This document shows, in pieces, positions 36,344 to 46,086 of a stretch of 64,000 nt of DNA (positions are counted from its first letter, which is position 1; every line of letters begins with the position of its first letter). The notes beneath the pieces are model-generated. The model did no database searches and had not been told where the DNA came from. It worked only from the letters and a program-made list of their open reading frames with translations. The stretch lies in contig CBDHHC010000024.1 of the NCBI GenBank assembly GCA_965263345.1, positions 930,001-994,000 on the forward strand, written 5' to 3'. This DNA comes from CBDHHC01 sp965263345. GTDB taxonomy: Bacteria; Pseudomonadota; Alphaproteobacteria; Rhizobiales; CBDHHC01. Made by a program: the position numbers and the translations under genes.

Positions 36344-39300
36344 ATGAGGATTGAGCGGCGTTTCACTGAACAAGGGAAATCACCATATGATAAAATTAAA
36401 TTTCGCGAAACCAGCAGCCAAATACGCAATCCTGATGGTTCAATTGTCTTTGATTTAGATAATCTTTCTGTACCAGTGAAATGGAGCCAAGTCGCAGCAG
36501 ATATTATTGCTCAAAAATATTTCCGAAAAGCAGGCGTTCCAGCAAGACTAAAAAAAGTAGAAGAAAATTCAGTTCCCTCATGGCTATGGCGAAGTGTCCC
36601 AGACAAAATTGCCTTGCAAGAACTGCCTGAAGAAGAACGTTATACAAGTGAGTGTGACGCAAGACAGGTTTTTGACAGACTTGTTGGCACATGGACATAT
36701 TGGGGCTGGAAAGGTGGATATTTCAGCTCCGAAGACGATGCAAGAGCATATTTTGATGAATTAAGATATATGCTTGCTATGCAGATGGCAGCCCCTAATA
36801 GCCCGCAATGGTTCAACACTGGCCTGCATTGGGCTTACGGAATTGATGGTCCTAGCCAGGGACATTTTTATGTAGATCCTGACACAGGACGTCTAACCAA
36901 ATCCTCATCAGCATATGAACACCCTCAACCGCACGCATGCTTCATCCAATCTATTGATGATGACCTTGTAAATGAAAATGGCATTATGGACTTGTGGGTC
37001 CGGGAAGCTCGATTATTCAAATACGGTTCAGGTACAGGTTCCAACTTCTCAAAAGTCAGAGCCGAGAGTGAACCGCTTTCTGGTGGCGGTAAGTCATCTG
37101 GTCTAATGAGCTTTTTGAAAATTGGTGATCGTGCGGCAGGTGCTATCAAATCTGGTGGTACAACAAGACGTGCTGCGAAAATGGTTGTCGTCGACATTGA
37201 TCACCCAGATATTGAAGACTTTATTGATTGGAAAGTTAAAGAAGAGCAAAAAGTTGCGGCTCTGGTAACAGGTTCGAAAGTCTGTTCAGAAAAACTATCC
37301 GCAATAATGAAAGCGTGTGTCAATTGCGAAGGCACTGGTGACGATTGCTTTGATCCCAAAAAAAATCCGGCCTTAAAGCGTGAAATTCGCTCTGCAAGAA
37401 AGGCACAGGTTCCTGATAATTATATTCAAAGAGTCATCCAGTTTGCTCGTCAAGGATATAAAGATATTCAATTTGAAACCTATGATACGGATTGGGACTC
37501 AGAGGCATATCGCACAGTATCGGGACAAAATTCAAACAACTCTGTTCGTATCTCAGATGATTTCTTCTCTGCACTGGAAGCTGATAAAGACTGGGACTTA
37601 ACATCAAGAACGAAAAACAACACAGTTAAAACTATTAAGGCTCAAGACTTATGGGATAAAATTGGATACGCAGCTTGGTCCTGTGCAGATCCAGGCATCC
37701 AATTTCATACAACCATCAATGATTGGCATACCTGTCCGAATTCGGGCCCTATTAGAGCATCTAACCCATGTTCGGAATATATGTTCCTTGATGATACCGC
37801 GTGTAACCTTGCTTCATTAAACCTCATGACATTCCGTGATGAGAATAAAAACTTTGATATTGAAAGCTTTGAACACGCAACGCGTCTGTGGACTATAGTG
37901 CTTGAAATCTCAGTATTAATGGCACAATTTCCCTCACGCCGAATTGCCGAACTATCATACCATTACAGAACGCTAGGTCTTGGTTATGCAAATATTGGCG
38001 GTTTCTTGATGGCTTCTGGTATTCCTTATGATTCACCAGAGGGGCGCTCAATCTGCGGTGCAATTTCTGCAATCATGACAGGAACATCTTATGCAACATC
38101 CGCTGAAATGGCCAAAGAGCTTGGCGCATTTGAGGGATATGAAGATAATGCAGAAGAAATGCTTCGTGTCATCAGGAATCACAAAAGAGCAGCTTATGGG
38201 CATGAGAGTGGATATCAGAAACTATCTACAAACCCAGTGCCATTAGATGATAAATCTTGCCCAAATCAAAAGTTTATTGATCACGCTCGTAAGGCCTGGG
38301 ATAAAGCACTTGAGCTCGGTGAGCAACATGGTTTCCGTAATGCCCAATCCTCTGTTGTTGCTCCAACAGGAACAATTGGCCTAGTAATGGATTGTGATAC
38401 AACTGGAATTGAGCCTGATTTTGCCTTGGTAAAATTTAAGAAACTTGCTGGTGGTGGGTATTTCAAAATTATCAACCAAACTGTTCCTGAAGCGCTTTCA
38501 AAGCTTGGCTATTCGGAAAGCCAGGTAAAACAAATTATTAATTATGCAGTAGGGTCAGGCACACTGCTTGAAGCTCCTGGTGTCAACCATGAAACTTTGA
38601 AAGCCAAAGGATTTACGCAAGAGAAATTACAAGAAATTGAAAAAACTCTTGCCGATGTTTTCGATATCAAATTTGCTTTCAATAAATGGAGTTTGGGTGA
38701 AGACTTCTGTAAAGAAACCTTGAAAATTTCAGAACAAGATCTGGAAAACCCTGAATTTGACTTACTAGCCAGCATAGGATTTTCTAAAAAGGACATTGAA
38801 GCAGCCAATGAATTTTGCTGTGGTTCAATGACCCTTGAAGGAGCACCTGGACTTAAAGAAGAACATCTTCCAGTTTTCGATTGTGCAAATCCATGTGGAC
38901 GTAAAGGAAAACGTTCATTATCGGTTGAAAGTCACATTCGTATGATGGCGGCAGCACAGCCCTTTATTTCTGGTGCAATTTCCAAAACAATTAATATGCA
39001 AAATGAAGCAACCGTTGAGGATTGCCTGAATGCATACAAACTGTCATGGAAACTGGCTCTTAAGGCCAATGCTCTGTATCGTGATGGCTCTAAACTATCA
39101 CAACCATTAAATTCTCAGGTTCTATCTGATGATGAAGATGTTCAAGAGGATATTGCAGAAAACATCACCAGCACAAAAGCAAACACAGCACGTGCTGAAT
39201 ATGTTGCAGAACGCATAGTAGAACGCATCATCGAACGTGAAAGACTAATCGCAGAAAGAGAACGTCTTCCTGATCGCAGAAAAGGTTATACGCAAAAAGC

Positions 39301-40069
39301 GAGTGTTGGTGGACACAAAGTCTATCTTCGTACTGGTGAATATGAAGATGGTAGAATTGGAGAAATCTTCATTGATATGCACAAAGAAGGCGCAGCCTTC
39401 AGATCATTAATGAATAACTTTGCAATCGGCATATCTCTTGGCCTTCAATACGGTGTGCCATTAGAAGAGTATGTGGATGCATTCACGTTCACCCGCTTTG
39501 AACCTGCTGGTATTGTGCGTGGCAATGATACAATCAGGAATGCAACATCCATTCTAGACTATGTTTTCCGTGAACTTGCTGTTTCCTATCTAGGTCGCAA
39601 TGACTTAGCTCATGTTGATCCAAATGAGATTGGCAACACAGTCGTCGGTTCTGTCGAAGGAGATAAGAAAACGACACCAGCTATTGAAGCGGATCGCTAT
39701 CTCAGTAAAGGTTTCGTGAGAGGTAGTCTGAACTCCAGAGTAATGATGGTATCTGATGAAAAGCAGTCAGCAATAGCAAATACATCAAATGATATCGACA
39801 ATGGCCAGACAAAAATAACAAATGCACTATTGCAAACGACCCAAGCTGAAAACGTAGCTCAATCCTATGTTTCTGGATCGGTTGCATATGACGTCTCAGC
39901 CAAAACGGATATAAAATTACATAATGTTGAACAAGCAAGCCTCATAGCAGAAGCCCGTGTTAAAGGTTATGAGGGTGAGGCATGCTCTGATTGTGGAAAC
40001 TTTACACTTGTAAGAAATGGAACTTGCTTAAAGTGTGATACATGCGGCTCAACAAGCGGCTGCTCATAA
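36344..40069 (+). CDS. nrdJ: Vitamin B12-dependent ribonucleotide reductase (class II)
   Basis: A 1241-residue class II RNR. Catalytic-barrel motifs include QMAAPNSPQWFNTGLHW, NPCSEYMFLDDTACNLASLNL (active-site Cys/Glu loop) and APTGTIGLVMDCDTTGIEPDF. The C-terminal ACSDCGNF and CLKCDTCGSTSGCS cysteines re-reduce the active site. It makes dNTP precursors without oxygen, using adenosylcobalamin, and is the usual main RNR in many alphaproteobacteria. GGGGG precedes the ATG. No frameshift over 3.7 kb, a useful contrast with the disrupted accessory genes. Confidence 0.97.
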   Translation: MRIERRFTEQGKSPYDKIKFRETSSQIRNPDGSIVFDLDNLSVPVKWSQVAADIIAQKYFRKAGVPARLKKVEENSVPSWLWRSVPDKIALQELPEEERYTSECDARQVFDRLVGTWTYWGWKGGYFSSEDDARAYFDELRYMLAMQMAAPNSPQWFNTGLHWAYGIDGPSQGHFYVDPDTGRLTKSSSAYEHPQPHACFIQSIDDDLVNENGIMDLWVREARLFKYGSGTGSNFSKVRAESEPLSGGGKSSGLMSFLKIGDRAAGAIKSGGTTRRAAKMVVVDIDHPDIEDFIDWKVKEEQKVAALVTGSKVCSEKLSAIMKACVNCEGTGDDCFDPKKNPALKREIRSARKAQVPDNYIQRVIQFARQGYKDIQFETYDTDWDSEAYRTVSGQNSNNSVRISDDFFSALEADKDWDLTSRTKNNTVKTIKAQDLWDKIGYAAWSCADPGIQFHTTINDWHTCPNSGPIRASNPCSEYMFLDDTACNLASLNLMTFRDENKNFDIESFEHATRLWTIVLEISVLMAQFPSRRIAELSYHYRTLGLGYANIGGFLMASGIPYDSPEGRSICGAISAIMTGTSYATSAEMAKELGAFEGYEDNAEEMLRVIRNHKRAAYGHESGYQKLSTNPVPLDDKSCPNQKFIDHARKAWDKALELGEQHGFRNAQSSVVAPTGTIGLVMDCDTTGIEPDFALVKFKKLAGGGYFKIINQTVPEALSKLGYSESQVKQIINYAVGSGTLLEAPGVNHETLKAKGFTQEKLQEIEKTLADVFDIKFAFNKWSLGEDFCKETLKISEQDLENPEFDLLASIGFSKKDIEAANEFCCGSMTLEGAPGLKEEHLPVFDCANPCGRKGKRSLSVESHIRMMAAAQPFISGAISKTINMQNEATVEDCLNAYKLSWKLALKANALYRDGSKLSQPLNSQVLSDDEDVQEDIAENITSTKANTARAEYVAERIVERIIERERLIAERERLPDRRKGYTQKASVGGHKVYLRTGEYEDGRIGEIFIDMHKEGAAFRSLMNNFAIGISLGLQYGVPLEEYVDAFTFTRFEPAGIVRGNDTIRNATSILDYVFRELAVSYLGRNDLAHVDPNEIGNTVVGSVEGDKKTTPAIEADRYLSKGFVRGSLNSRVMMVSDEKQSAIANTSNDIDNGQTKITNALLQTTQAENVAQSYVSGSVAYDVSAKTDIKLHNVEQASLIAEARVKGYEGEACSDCGNFTLVRNGTCLKCDTCGSTSGCS

Positions 40070-40149
40070 AACATACACATACATATCACGAATCATGCTA
40101 TGGTGCTCTACCTGAAGTAGAACTCCATAGCTATGATGAGAGATATAAC

Positions 40150-40788
40150 ATGCAAAATGCTGAGCAATTACAATCTGTTGTATTCTTCCTGAGTGATCAC
40201 CTTTGTTCTGCAATTGATGTCAGCGAAGAACTATTTGGTTTGCGTTTTGCGTCAGAAAACATGAATTCTGATTTAACGTCCGAAGATATTCTGGACCGCT
40301 TGGATGAATTTCATCAATTTCTAGATGAAATCAGGACATATGAATTTCTATTATTGACAAAAATCAATCAAGCAAGACACTGGTGTATTCATCTAAGACA
40401 GTTGGATCGCGATTTAAGGCCAGTTATTGACCTATTCAACAGTGCGACAAGTTCAGTTGCAAAAATTGAGCAAGTGCTTGGAATTGACGAACAAAATGTC
40501 TTTGATGGAGAAGGCTCAGCTCAACATTTAATCGAATCTCGCAACTTAGTTACAGAGTCTGCAACAGAAACAAATCAGCCAACAAAAATCTTAGCTGATG
40601 AAAACTATCTTCTTGGAGGAAAAGTTCCTCTGATAGATCTAATTGATGCATGCAATGCATTCCTGGATAACCTTGATATTCGCTATAGCATTACAGAAGA
40701 AGTTGATGACGAAAAAGAAACAGATAGTCTTCTAAATAAGATAGAAAATACAAATCTCGTCAAACTTGAAGTAAACTCAAAAGGCTAA
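40150..40788 (+). CDS. Hypothetical protein downstream of nrdJ
   Basis: About 212 residues from the ATG at 40150 (GAGAG upstream); a longer start at 40042 would overlap nrdJ and is less likely. Predicted mostly helical and acidic, without signal peptide or membrane segment: conserved-looking DILDRLDEFHQFLDEIRTYEF, a middle RQLDRDLRPVIDLFNSA, and a C-terminus with LLGGKVPLIDLIDACNAF. It probably shares the nrdJ transcript. Family unknown. Confidence 0.6.
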   Translation: MQNAEQLQSVVFFLSDHLCSAIDVSEELFGLRFASENMNSDLTSEDILDRLDEFHQFLDEIRTYEFLLLTKINQARHWCIHLRQLDRDLRPVIDLFNSATSSVAKIEQVLGIDEQNVFDGEGSAQHLIESRNLVTESATETNQPTKILADENYLLGGKVPLIDLIDACNAFLDNLDIRYSITEEVDDEKETDSLLNKIENTNLVKLEVNSKG

Positions 40789-40789
40789 C

Positions 40790-41989
40790 TCAAATAATAG
40801 TTTTCTGATCCCAAGTGATTTTCAAATAATACACAAAGAACATTGAGAGAATACCAACAAGCGCCATAACTAAATAAGCCTCACCAGCCCAAACTTTATA
40901 GAGAGGGCCAGCACTTAAAGTAGCAATAGCCATAATAAATCCCATTGACGCCGCAGCATAAATCCCTTGTCCCGTAGCGGCCAATCTGGCGGGTATAGCC
41001 AAAGCTATAAAATGCATTGCTCCTATATGCCCAGCTCCAAATGTAAAAGCATGTAAAACCTGTAATGGGTAAAGAGCAAAAAGAGATGGGTCAAAAGCCA
41101 TAATAAACCACCTAATGATAGCAGCACCCCCGGCAAATAATAAGAGATTTACAGACCCTAGATAGGATATCACCACACGCGAATATGCGAATAATATGAC
41201 TTCAGAAATGACCCCGATAGACCATAATATCCCAGTTTGTGTCGTTGAAATCCCCAAACTTTGCCAATGAATAACGCCAAAGCCATAAAAAACAGCATGC
41301 GAGGCCTGTACAAGGCTTGCTCCAAAAATAAACACCCAAAAAACCGGCAACTTAAGAAGCAACAAAATATCTTGAATATTAGCTTGATATGTTATCTTTG
41401 CGTCTGGTTCATTTTTGGAGACTGAGGCCGTTGGTAGAAAAAAAGCCGCAATTAAAGTTAAAAAACCAGCCAAAACTAATGACCATAATACAGATGTAGC
41501 GCCATACTGATCAATGATATATCCCAAACTGAAGCTCACGAATATAAACATCAACGAACCCCACAATCGCATGCGACCATAATCAAGGTTTTTCTCGCGC
41601 ACACCCACCATAGCCAATGTCTCAGTCAAAGGCATAATAGTTGTCCAGCAGATTGAAAAAATTGAAACAATGAAAAGTAACTGCCAAAAACCAAAACTAT
41701 AAAATAAGCTAAGAGTCGTTATCACAACCCCAACAGCAAGCAGGAGAATAACATTTCGATAGTCAGAAGTCTGATCTGCATAAAAAGAAATAACAGGTGT
41801 AAAAATAAGTCTTATAAAAAGAGGAACAGCAAGGATTATTGAAATCTCACTAGGTTCGAGTTCATAAAACTTAAGCCAAACTGGGAAAAAAGGAACATAG
41901 ACACCTACAATTATAAATAAAACCGCATAGAATACTGATAACCTTAGTGTGAAATACGATTGATTTTTTTGCGCTTTAGCTAATAACAT
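40790..41989 (-). CDS. MFS transporter (MFS_1-like / HcaT-type)
   Basis: About 399 residues with 12 membrane helices, of the LacY-like branch (opening RLSVFYAVLFIIVGVYVPFFPVWL, motif YGRMRLWGS between helices 4 and 5). Such proteins are proton symporters, in E. coli for phenylpropionate (HcaT); the substrate here is unknown. Start could be the ATG at 41989 or a GTG at 42016; neither has a clear ribosome-binding site. It ends next to the nrdJ-linked gene on the opposite strand. Confidence 0.85.
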   Translation of the reverse strand: MLLAKAQKNQSYFTLRLSVFYAVLFIIVGVYVPFFPVWLKFYELEPSEISIILAVPLFIRLIFTPVISFYADQTSDYRNVILLLAVGVVITTLSLFYSFGFWQLLFIVSIFSICWTTIMPLTETLAMVGVREKNLDYGRMRLWGSLMFIFVSFSLGYIIDQYGATSVLWSLVLAGFLTLIAAFFLPTASVSKNEPDAKITYQANIQDILLLLKLPVFWVFIFGASLVQASHAVFYGFGVIHWQSLGISTTQTGILWSIGVISEVILFAYSRVVISYLGSVNLLLFAGGAAIIRWFIMAFDPSLFALYPLQVLHAFTFGAGHIGAMHFIALAIPARLAATGQGIYAAASMGFIMAIATLSAGPLYKVWAGEAYLVMALVGILSMFFVYYLKITWDQKTII

Positions 41990-42063
41990 CTTAAATAATC
42001 CAAATATTTTCCACACTTTTACTTTGGGTAATTCATTTAAATAAACAGATATTTCTGCGAATC

Positions 42064-43863
42064 ATGGCATTTTCTATGCCTGAGATCATATATATAGTAG
42101 GTTTATTATTTAAGCAGATGACAAAATCAGGACCTCCAAAACCTCTTGCCCCTTCTGAGTATGAGGCAATTGAACAGGCAATGATGGAAACAGCAAGAGG
42201 ACGCTGGTTCCTAGCTCAATTTGCAGAGAAAAGTCGTGGCAAAGACACTAAGATTGTTCTTGACGCTATCTCTAAATTAGAGAGCGCAATCAATCAACCA
42301 AGAAGTTTGCCCGAAGCTGAGCGAATTAAAAAAGATTTGGTTGAGATGAGCGTTGCGATAGAACGCACACGAAATGAAATAGCCTCACTCAAATTACCTG
42401 ACTCAGACAATGATAGTCTCTTAGGGGCAACAGAAGAACTTGATGCAATTGTCATAGCAACGGAAAAAGCCACTCATCAGATATTGCAAGCTGCAGAAGA
42501 TATACAAGAAACCGCATGGAATATTAATGAGGATGGCACTCATGATGCGCCATGCGCTCGAATAGATAATGATGTCACTGATATATACACAGCTTGTTCA
42601 TTCCAGGATATCACAGGTCAACGTACACAGAAAGTTGTTCAGATCCTACGCTTCTTAGAATCGCGCATAAAAGCGATGGTAAGTATTTGGGGATTAGATG
42701 AAATTGAACAAAGTCAGACACAACAAAATCCAGGGACATTTACTTTAAATGACGATAGAGAAGACGGTCATTTACTAAATGGTCCTCAACTTGAAGGCAA
42801 AGGTCTTAATCAAGATAACATTGATGGCCTGATCAATGAAAATGAAGCTTCAGAGAAGGCCCCCCATGATGAACATATTGACCTTGCTTCTGATGATTAT
42901 AAAGACTTAGAGTCACAAAATAATGACTCACATACAGACACTGAAGTTCCTGAAACAGATATAACATCAGAAGAAACTCTGGCGGCATCAGACATACCTA
43001 CTCAAGAACTCGTTAATGAAAAAGATCTAATTCTTCAAGAAACAAGTAAGATAATCGAAGATACCGAGAAATTAGCGACAGACATTGAAAAAGAGGCACA
43101 AGATCTTGAGAAAGAGGGAACCTGTTCTGAAAATATACAAGAAAACCATGAGGACCTTCAAGCTTCTCCAATCACATCTGATGCGAGCGAAATATCCTTA
43201 GATCCACCTGAAAATAATGAGCTGGCAGAAGAATTATTAAGCACAATACAAGAAGATAATACTGACGCAACTTCACAAGCAAAAGATCATGAAAATATAT
43301 CCTTATCCCAAGGCATAGATCAAATAAATCACGAAGAAAATGAAACAACCGAAACATTATCAAATGAACATGAAGGAGAAGGCTCTGTAGATTCATCAAA
43401 TATTTTGGAAAATCAATTACAAAGCTCATCAGATATACCATCTGAGATCGATGAAACCTCAGAAACGATCGTACAATCCCTGCCAGAAAATGAAGCGACC
43501 TCTCAAAACGAGAGTAAATTATCTGACGGCATGGAAGAAGTTGATATACAGCAAAATAACGAAGAAATCAGTACAGAAACTGAAACTCAAGATATCCCGG
43601 AGTCGCTTCAAGATCTTGTCCAGGAAGCTATTGCTCATGAACAAGCTCTTGAAGAGGAAAACAAACAAGAAAGTGATAATTCACATACAAAAACAGTTTC
43701 CTCTGAAATAGAAACACAATCGCAAGAGGATATAAAAACACAAAACATAGCAACAAAACTAAACAAACTTGCTGAAATTGTTAAAGAAATAGATCAAGAA
43801 GGTGAAACATCTGAAGCATTACGCAAACTGAATGCAAAAGACAGCACGGCTTTATTTGATTAA
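42064..43863 (+). CDS. CheZ-family-like protein with long acidic disordered tail
   Basis: 599 residues. Residues ~30-200 form a helical region ending in FQDITGQR (residues 180-187), the CheZ phosphatase signature in which Asp182 and Gln186 would be the catalytic pair. Residues ~215-560 are a low-complexity tail rich in Glu, Asp, Gln, Ser and Thr, followed by a short ordered segment (LNKLAEIVKEIDQEGETSEAL). CheZ dephosphorylates CheY-P in chemotaxis; no chemotaxis genes lie here. An internal start at 42118 would remove a hydrophobic N-terminus (MPEIIYIVGLLFKQ). The tail makes it several times longer than classical CheZ. Confidence 0.75.
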   Translation: MAFSMPEIIYIVGLLFKQMTKSGPPKPLAPSEYEAIEQAMMETARGRWFLAQFAEKSRGKDTKIVLDAISKLESAINQPRSLPEAERIKKDLVEMSVAIERTRNEIASLKLPDSDNDSLLGATEELDAIVIATEKATHQILQAAEDIQETAWNINEDGTHDAPCARIDNDVTDIYTACSFQDITGQRTQKVVQILRFLESRIKAMVSIWGLDEIEQSQTQQNPGTFTLNDDREDGHLLNGPQLEGKGLNQDNIDGLINENEASEKAPHDEHIDLASDDYKDLESQNNDSHTDTEVPETDITSEETLAASDIPTQELVNEKDLILQETSKIIEDTEKLATDIEKEAQDLEKEGTCSENIQENHEDLQASPITSDASEISLDPPENNELAEELLSTIQEDNTDATSQAKDHENISLSQGIDQINHEENETTETLSNEHEGEGSVDSSNILENQLQSSSDIPSEIDETSETIVQSLPENEATSQNESKLSDGMEEVDIQQNNEEISTETETQDIPESLQDLVQEAIAHEQALEEENKQESDNSHTKTVSSEIETQSQEDIKTQNIATKLNKLAEIVKEIDQEGETSEALRKLNAKDSTALFD

Positions 43864-43870
43864 AGCCTAT

Positions 43871-43899
43871 AAGCCATCAATTTAATTCATTGATGGCTT
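43871..43899. terminator. Shared terminator hairpin
   Basis: AAGCCATCAA (43871-43880) pairs exactly with TTGATGGCTT (43890-43899) around a 9-nt loop, between the convergent CheZ-like gene and the secreted-protein gene at 43906. It is placed to end both transcripts. Confidence 0.75.
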
Positions 43900-43905
43900 T
43901 ACGTA

Positions 43906-44295
43906 TTATTTAGAAACGATTTGAGCAGAACCGCTCTTACCATCACTCCGATACCAGGAAACACTATCGCCATTTTGCTTGAACTGATAGCAATATGATT
44001 TATTTTCTAACCAATTATTCCATTGTTGACATAGGCTATTTTTAGTAATCCACCATCTGCCTTGATCTTTTGCTGGAACCCCAGAAGGTATAAGACTAAT
44101 CATACCGACAACTTTACCAGACATAATCCCACCTTCATTATATCGAATTGGAATTTTACCACCTAACATAGAGAAGTTTATCGTTTTTCCCAAAAGAACT
44201 TTACGTAACTCATCTCCACTCAGACTATCTGCATAAGCTAATGACGTGAAACATAAAAATAAAAACTTAATACAAAAGAGTTCAAAAAATCTCAT
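43906..44295 (-). CDS. Secreted hypothetical protein
   Basis: 129 residues with a signal peptide (cleavage near AYA), then a small beta-rich domain with LSGDELRKVLLGKTI, the central GRWWITKNSLCQQWNNW and YCYQFKQNGDSVSWYRSDGKSG. The two-cysteine/tryptophan pattern is shared by a family of small alphaproteobacterial periplasmic proteins of unknown function. It is followed, on the same strand, by an alpha/beta-hydrolase-like gene. Confidence 0.65.
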   Translation of the reverse strand: MRFFELFCIKFLFLCFTSLAYADSLSGDELRKVLLGKTINFSMLGGKIPIRYNEGGIMSGKVVGMISLIPSGVPAKDQGRWWITKNSLCQQWNNWLENKSYCYQFKQNGDSVSWYRSDGKSGSAQIVSK

Positions 44296-44386
44296 GACAC
44301 CACCATTATAAAATCAAGCTTTTACGACCCCAAATATGTAAGCAATAATCTACTCGTGTTTGAGGTTTAAATAAACATCAAATTAT

Positions 44387-45382
44387 TTACCTTTTAACAA
44401 ATTGGACAATATGACGTGTTAGATCACTTACAGAGATTTCATCTATGTTCTCTTGCGACGGTAAAACCGCAAGTGACAACTGCCCGCGTCCAAGAATAAG
44501 TTGTTGTGATATCACATCCTCATAAACTCCGTATAACGGATTTGCTCGATTTAAAATGATTAAAGTAGGAAGTTTTAATTCTTCTAACAGCATTCTTATA
44601 GAATGCTCTTTCTCAGGTAGAGTATAATTAATAAATGCACTAGCCGTAACTTTTGCTGATTTACAATTTAAAAAGGCTTCCCCTTCAAGCAATTCAAACC
44701 CATTACCTTGATCAATAAATTGTTGTGCTCTAGCTAGAATTTGACCTAAATCCACATTGTTTTTTTGAAAATATAACTCATATGATTTTTCTGGAGTGAG
44801 GTCTAAAGGAGACAATAACATCAATTTAAATTCAAAATTAATGGGTTTTATTGGAAGCTTTAATTTCTTCCTTTTCTTCTTCTTCTTTTTTAATTTTTGA
44901 TATTCTTTTTGCTTAAGAATATGGCTGTAAATGTGTAGAGCAGACTGATTTGAACCGCGCTCTATACCAAGTAAATTAATCTTCCTGACATTTTGAGACC
45001 CAAGCCATGTGAGCCAGGCGCCTATTTCATCAGCACCATCCTCATGACGATGATTCTGTTCAATATCACAATTAAATGGCCCCTGTCTGGCATTAAGGCC
45101 AAGACTTTTTGTAATCGAAAGACTATTCAAACCTTCAGCAAGCAAACTCTGTTGTAATTCTATAATAAAAGGGGTTTCACCATGAGATAATGTTTCATGA
45201 ACAATAATAATAACACCGTCAGCTTCCAAAGACTTACCTGGTGCAATCTCAACATTACCAAGTAAATCTAAACCATTATACTCAATCTGGACCTGTTCAG
45301 CCGCGCTATATTTCCCTGAAAGAAAAACCAAAAGACAGATTATTAAAAGACACCTTGCTAGGATACCAAAAGAAAGCCCCAT
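44387..45382 (-). CDS. Secreted alpha/beta-hydrolase-like protein lacking the usual serine
   Basis: 331 residues: an N-terminal signal/anchor, then an alpha/beta-hydrolase-like order (IIIVHETLSHGETPF, a strand-elbow region LLGIERGSNQSALH, late LPTLIILNRANPLYG). At the nucleophile elbow, where hydrolases have GxSxG, this protein reads GIERG, so the catalytic serine appears replaced. A run of lysines (residues ~165-180, KLKKKKKKRKKLK) interrupts the middle. It may be non-catalytic or use another residue. Confidence 0.55.
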   Translation of the reverse strand: MGLSFGILARCLLIICLLVFLSGKYSAAEQVQIEYNGLDLLGNVEIAPGKSLEADGVIIIVHETLSHGETPFIIELQQSLLAEGLNSLSITKSLGLNARQGPFNCDIEQNHRHEDGADEIGAWLTWLGSQNVRKINLLGIERGSNQSALHIYSHILKQKEYQKLKKKKKKRKKLKLPIKPINFEFKLMLLSPLDLTPEKSYELYFQKNNVDLGQILARAQQFIDQGNGFELLEGEAFLNCKSAKVTASAFINYTLPEKEHSIRMLLEELKLPTLIILNRANPLYGVYEDVISQQLILGRGQLSLAVLPSQENIDEISVSDLTRHIVQFVKR

Positions 45383-45478
45383 ATTGAAATTCCATATTAT
45401 TTTTTGCGTTTTTTCTTATAATAATTAAGAATATAAACTTGTAATCAATATGGCTATAGAACAACACATAAAAACGTA

Positions 45479-45811
45479 TCAAAATCTATGTTTCACAGTT
45501 GTGTGTATCGATAAATCATCAACATCTTCTTGCGTGTCATCTTTTTTTTCCTCAGCTCCATAGATAAGCTCTAATCCAAAATCTAATTTTGGCAGCGTAC
45601 CCAAATGACCAATACCTGGAATTCTTACTTCAATTCCAGAAGAAGACTTATTCTGTTTATCATTAACATCATTGCTCACAATATTTGCTTTATCATCTAA
45701 GGCGTTATCAAATTGTTTAACCTCAGATATCTCATTTTGAAAAGCTAATGTACGCTCAGCAAAATATTCGACGTGTCCTATGAATAGAAATAAAATAAAA
45801 ATAAACCGCAT
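45479..45811 (-). CDS. Small secreted hypothetical protein
   Basis: 110 residues with a hydrophobic signal-like N-terminus, an acidic/Asn-rich middle and a conserved-looking patch GIGHLGTLPKLDFGLELIYG near residue 70. Related small proteins with the PKLDFGLELLYG pattern occur in alphaproteobacteria; function unknown. Confidence 0.55.
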   Translation of the reverse strand: MRFIFILFLFIGHVEYFAERTLAFQNEISEVKQFDNALDDKANIVSNDVNDKQNKSSSGIEVRIPGIGHLGTLPKLDFGLELIYGAEEKKDDTQEDVDDLSIHTTVKHRF

Positions 45812-46032
45812 GAACCTACCCCCGCTTAGTCATTGCGTATATTTTACATTAAATATAAGACCTCTTGAAATCTAGTTAAAACCCATGAAATTCAAGTTAT
45901 ACAAAAAACAATACTCACGCCTGTTACAATAAAACAACATATTTTAAACACAATTATTTTTTATACTTAAGTAAATAAAATAAAATCACATAATATTCCA
46001 ATATTACTCTCAAAATATCTCCAAAAAACAAA

Positions 46033-46058
46033 AAAGCCACCCTTTAAAAGGGTGGCTT
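46033..46058 (-). terminator. Rho-independent terminator of the first porin gene
   Basis: AAGCCACCC pairs with GGGTGGCTT around an A/T loop. On the minus strand the stem is followed by a long U-run, a classical intrinsic terminator about 30 nt past the porin stop. Confidence 0.88.
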
Positions 46059-46086
46059 TAATCTTGTTATTCTTATCAAATAAGAA

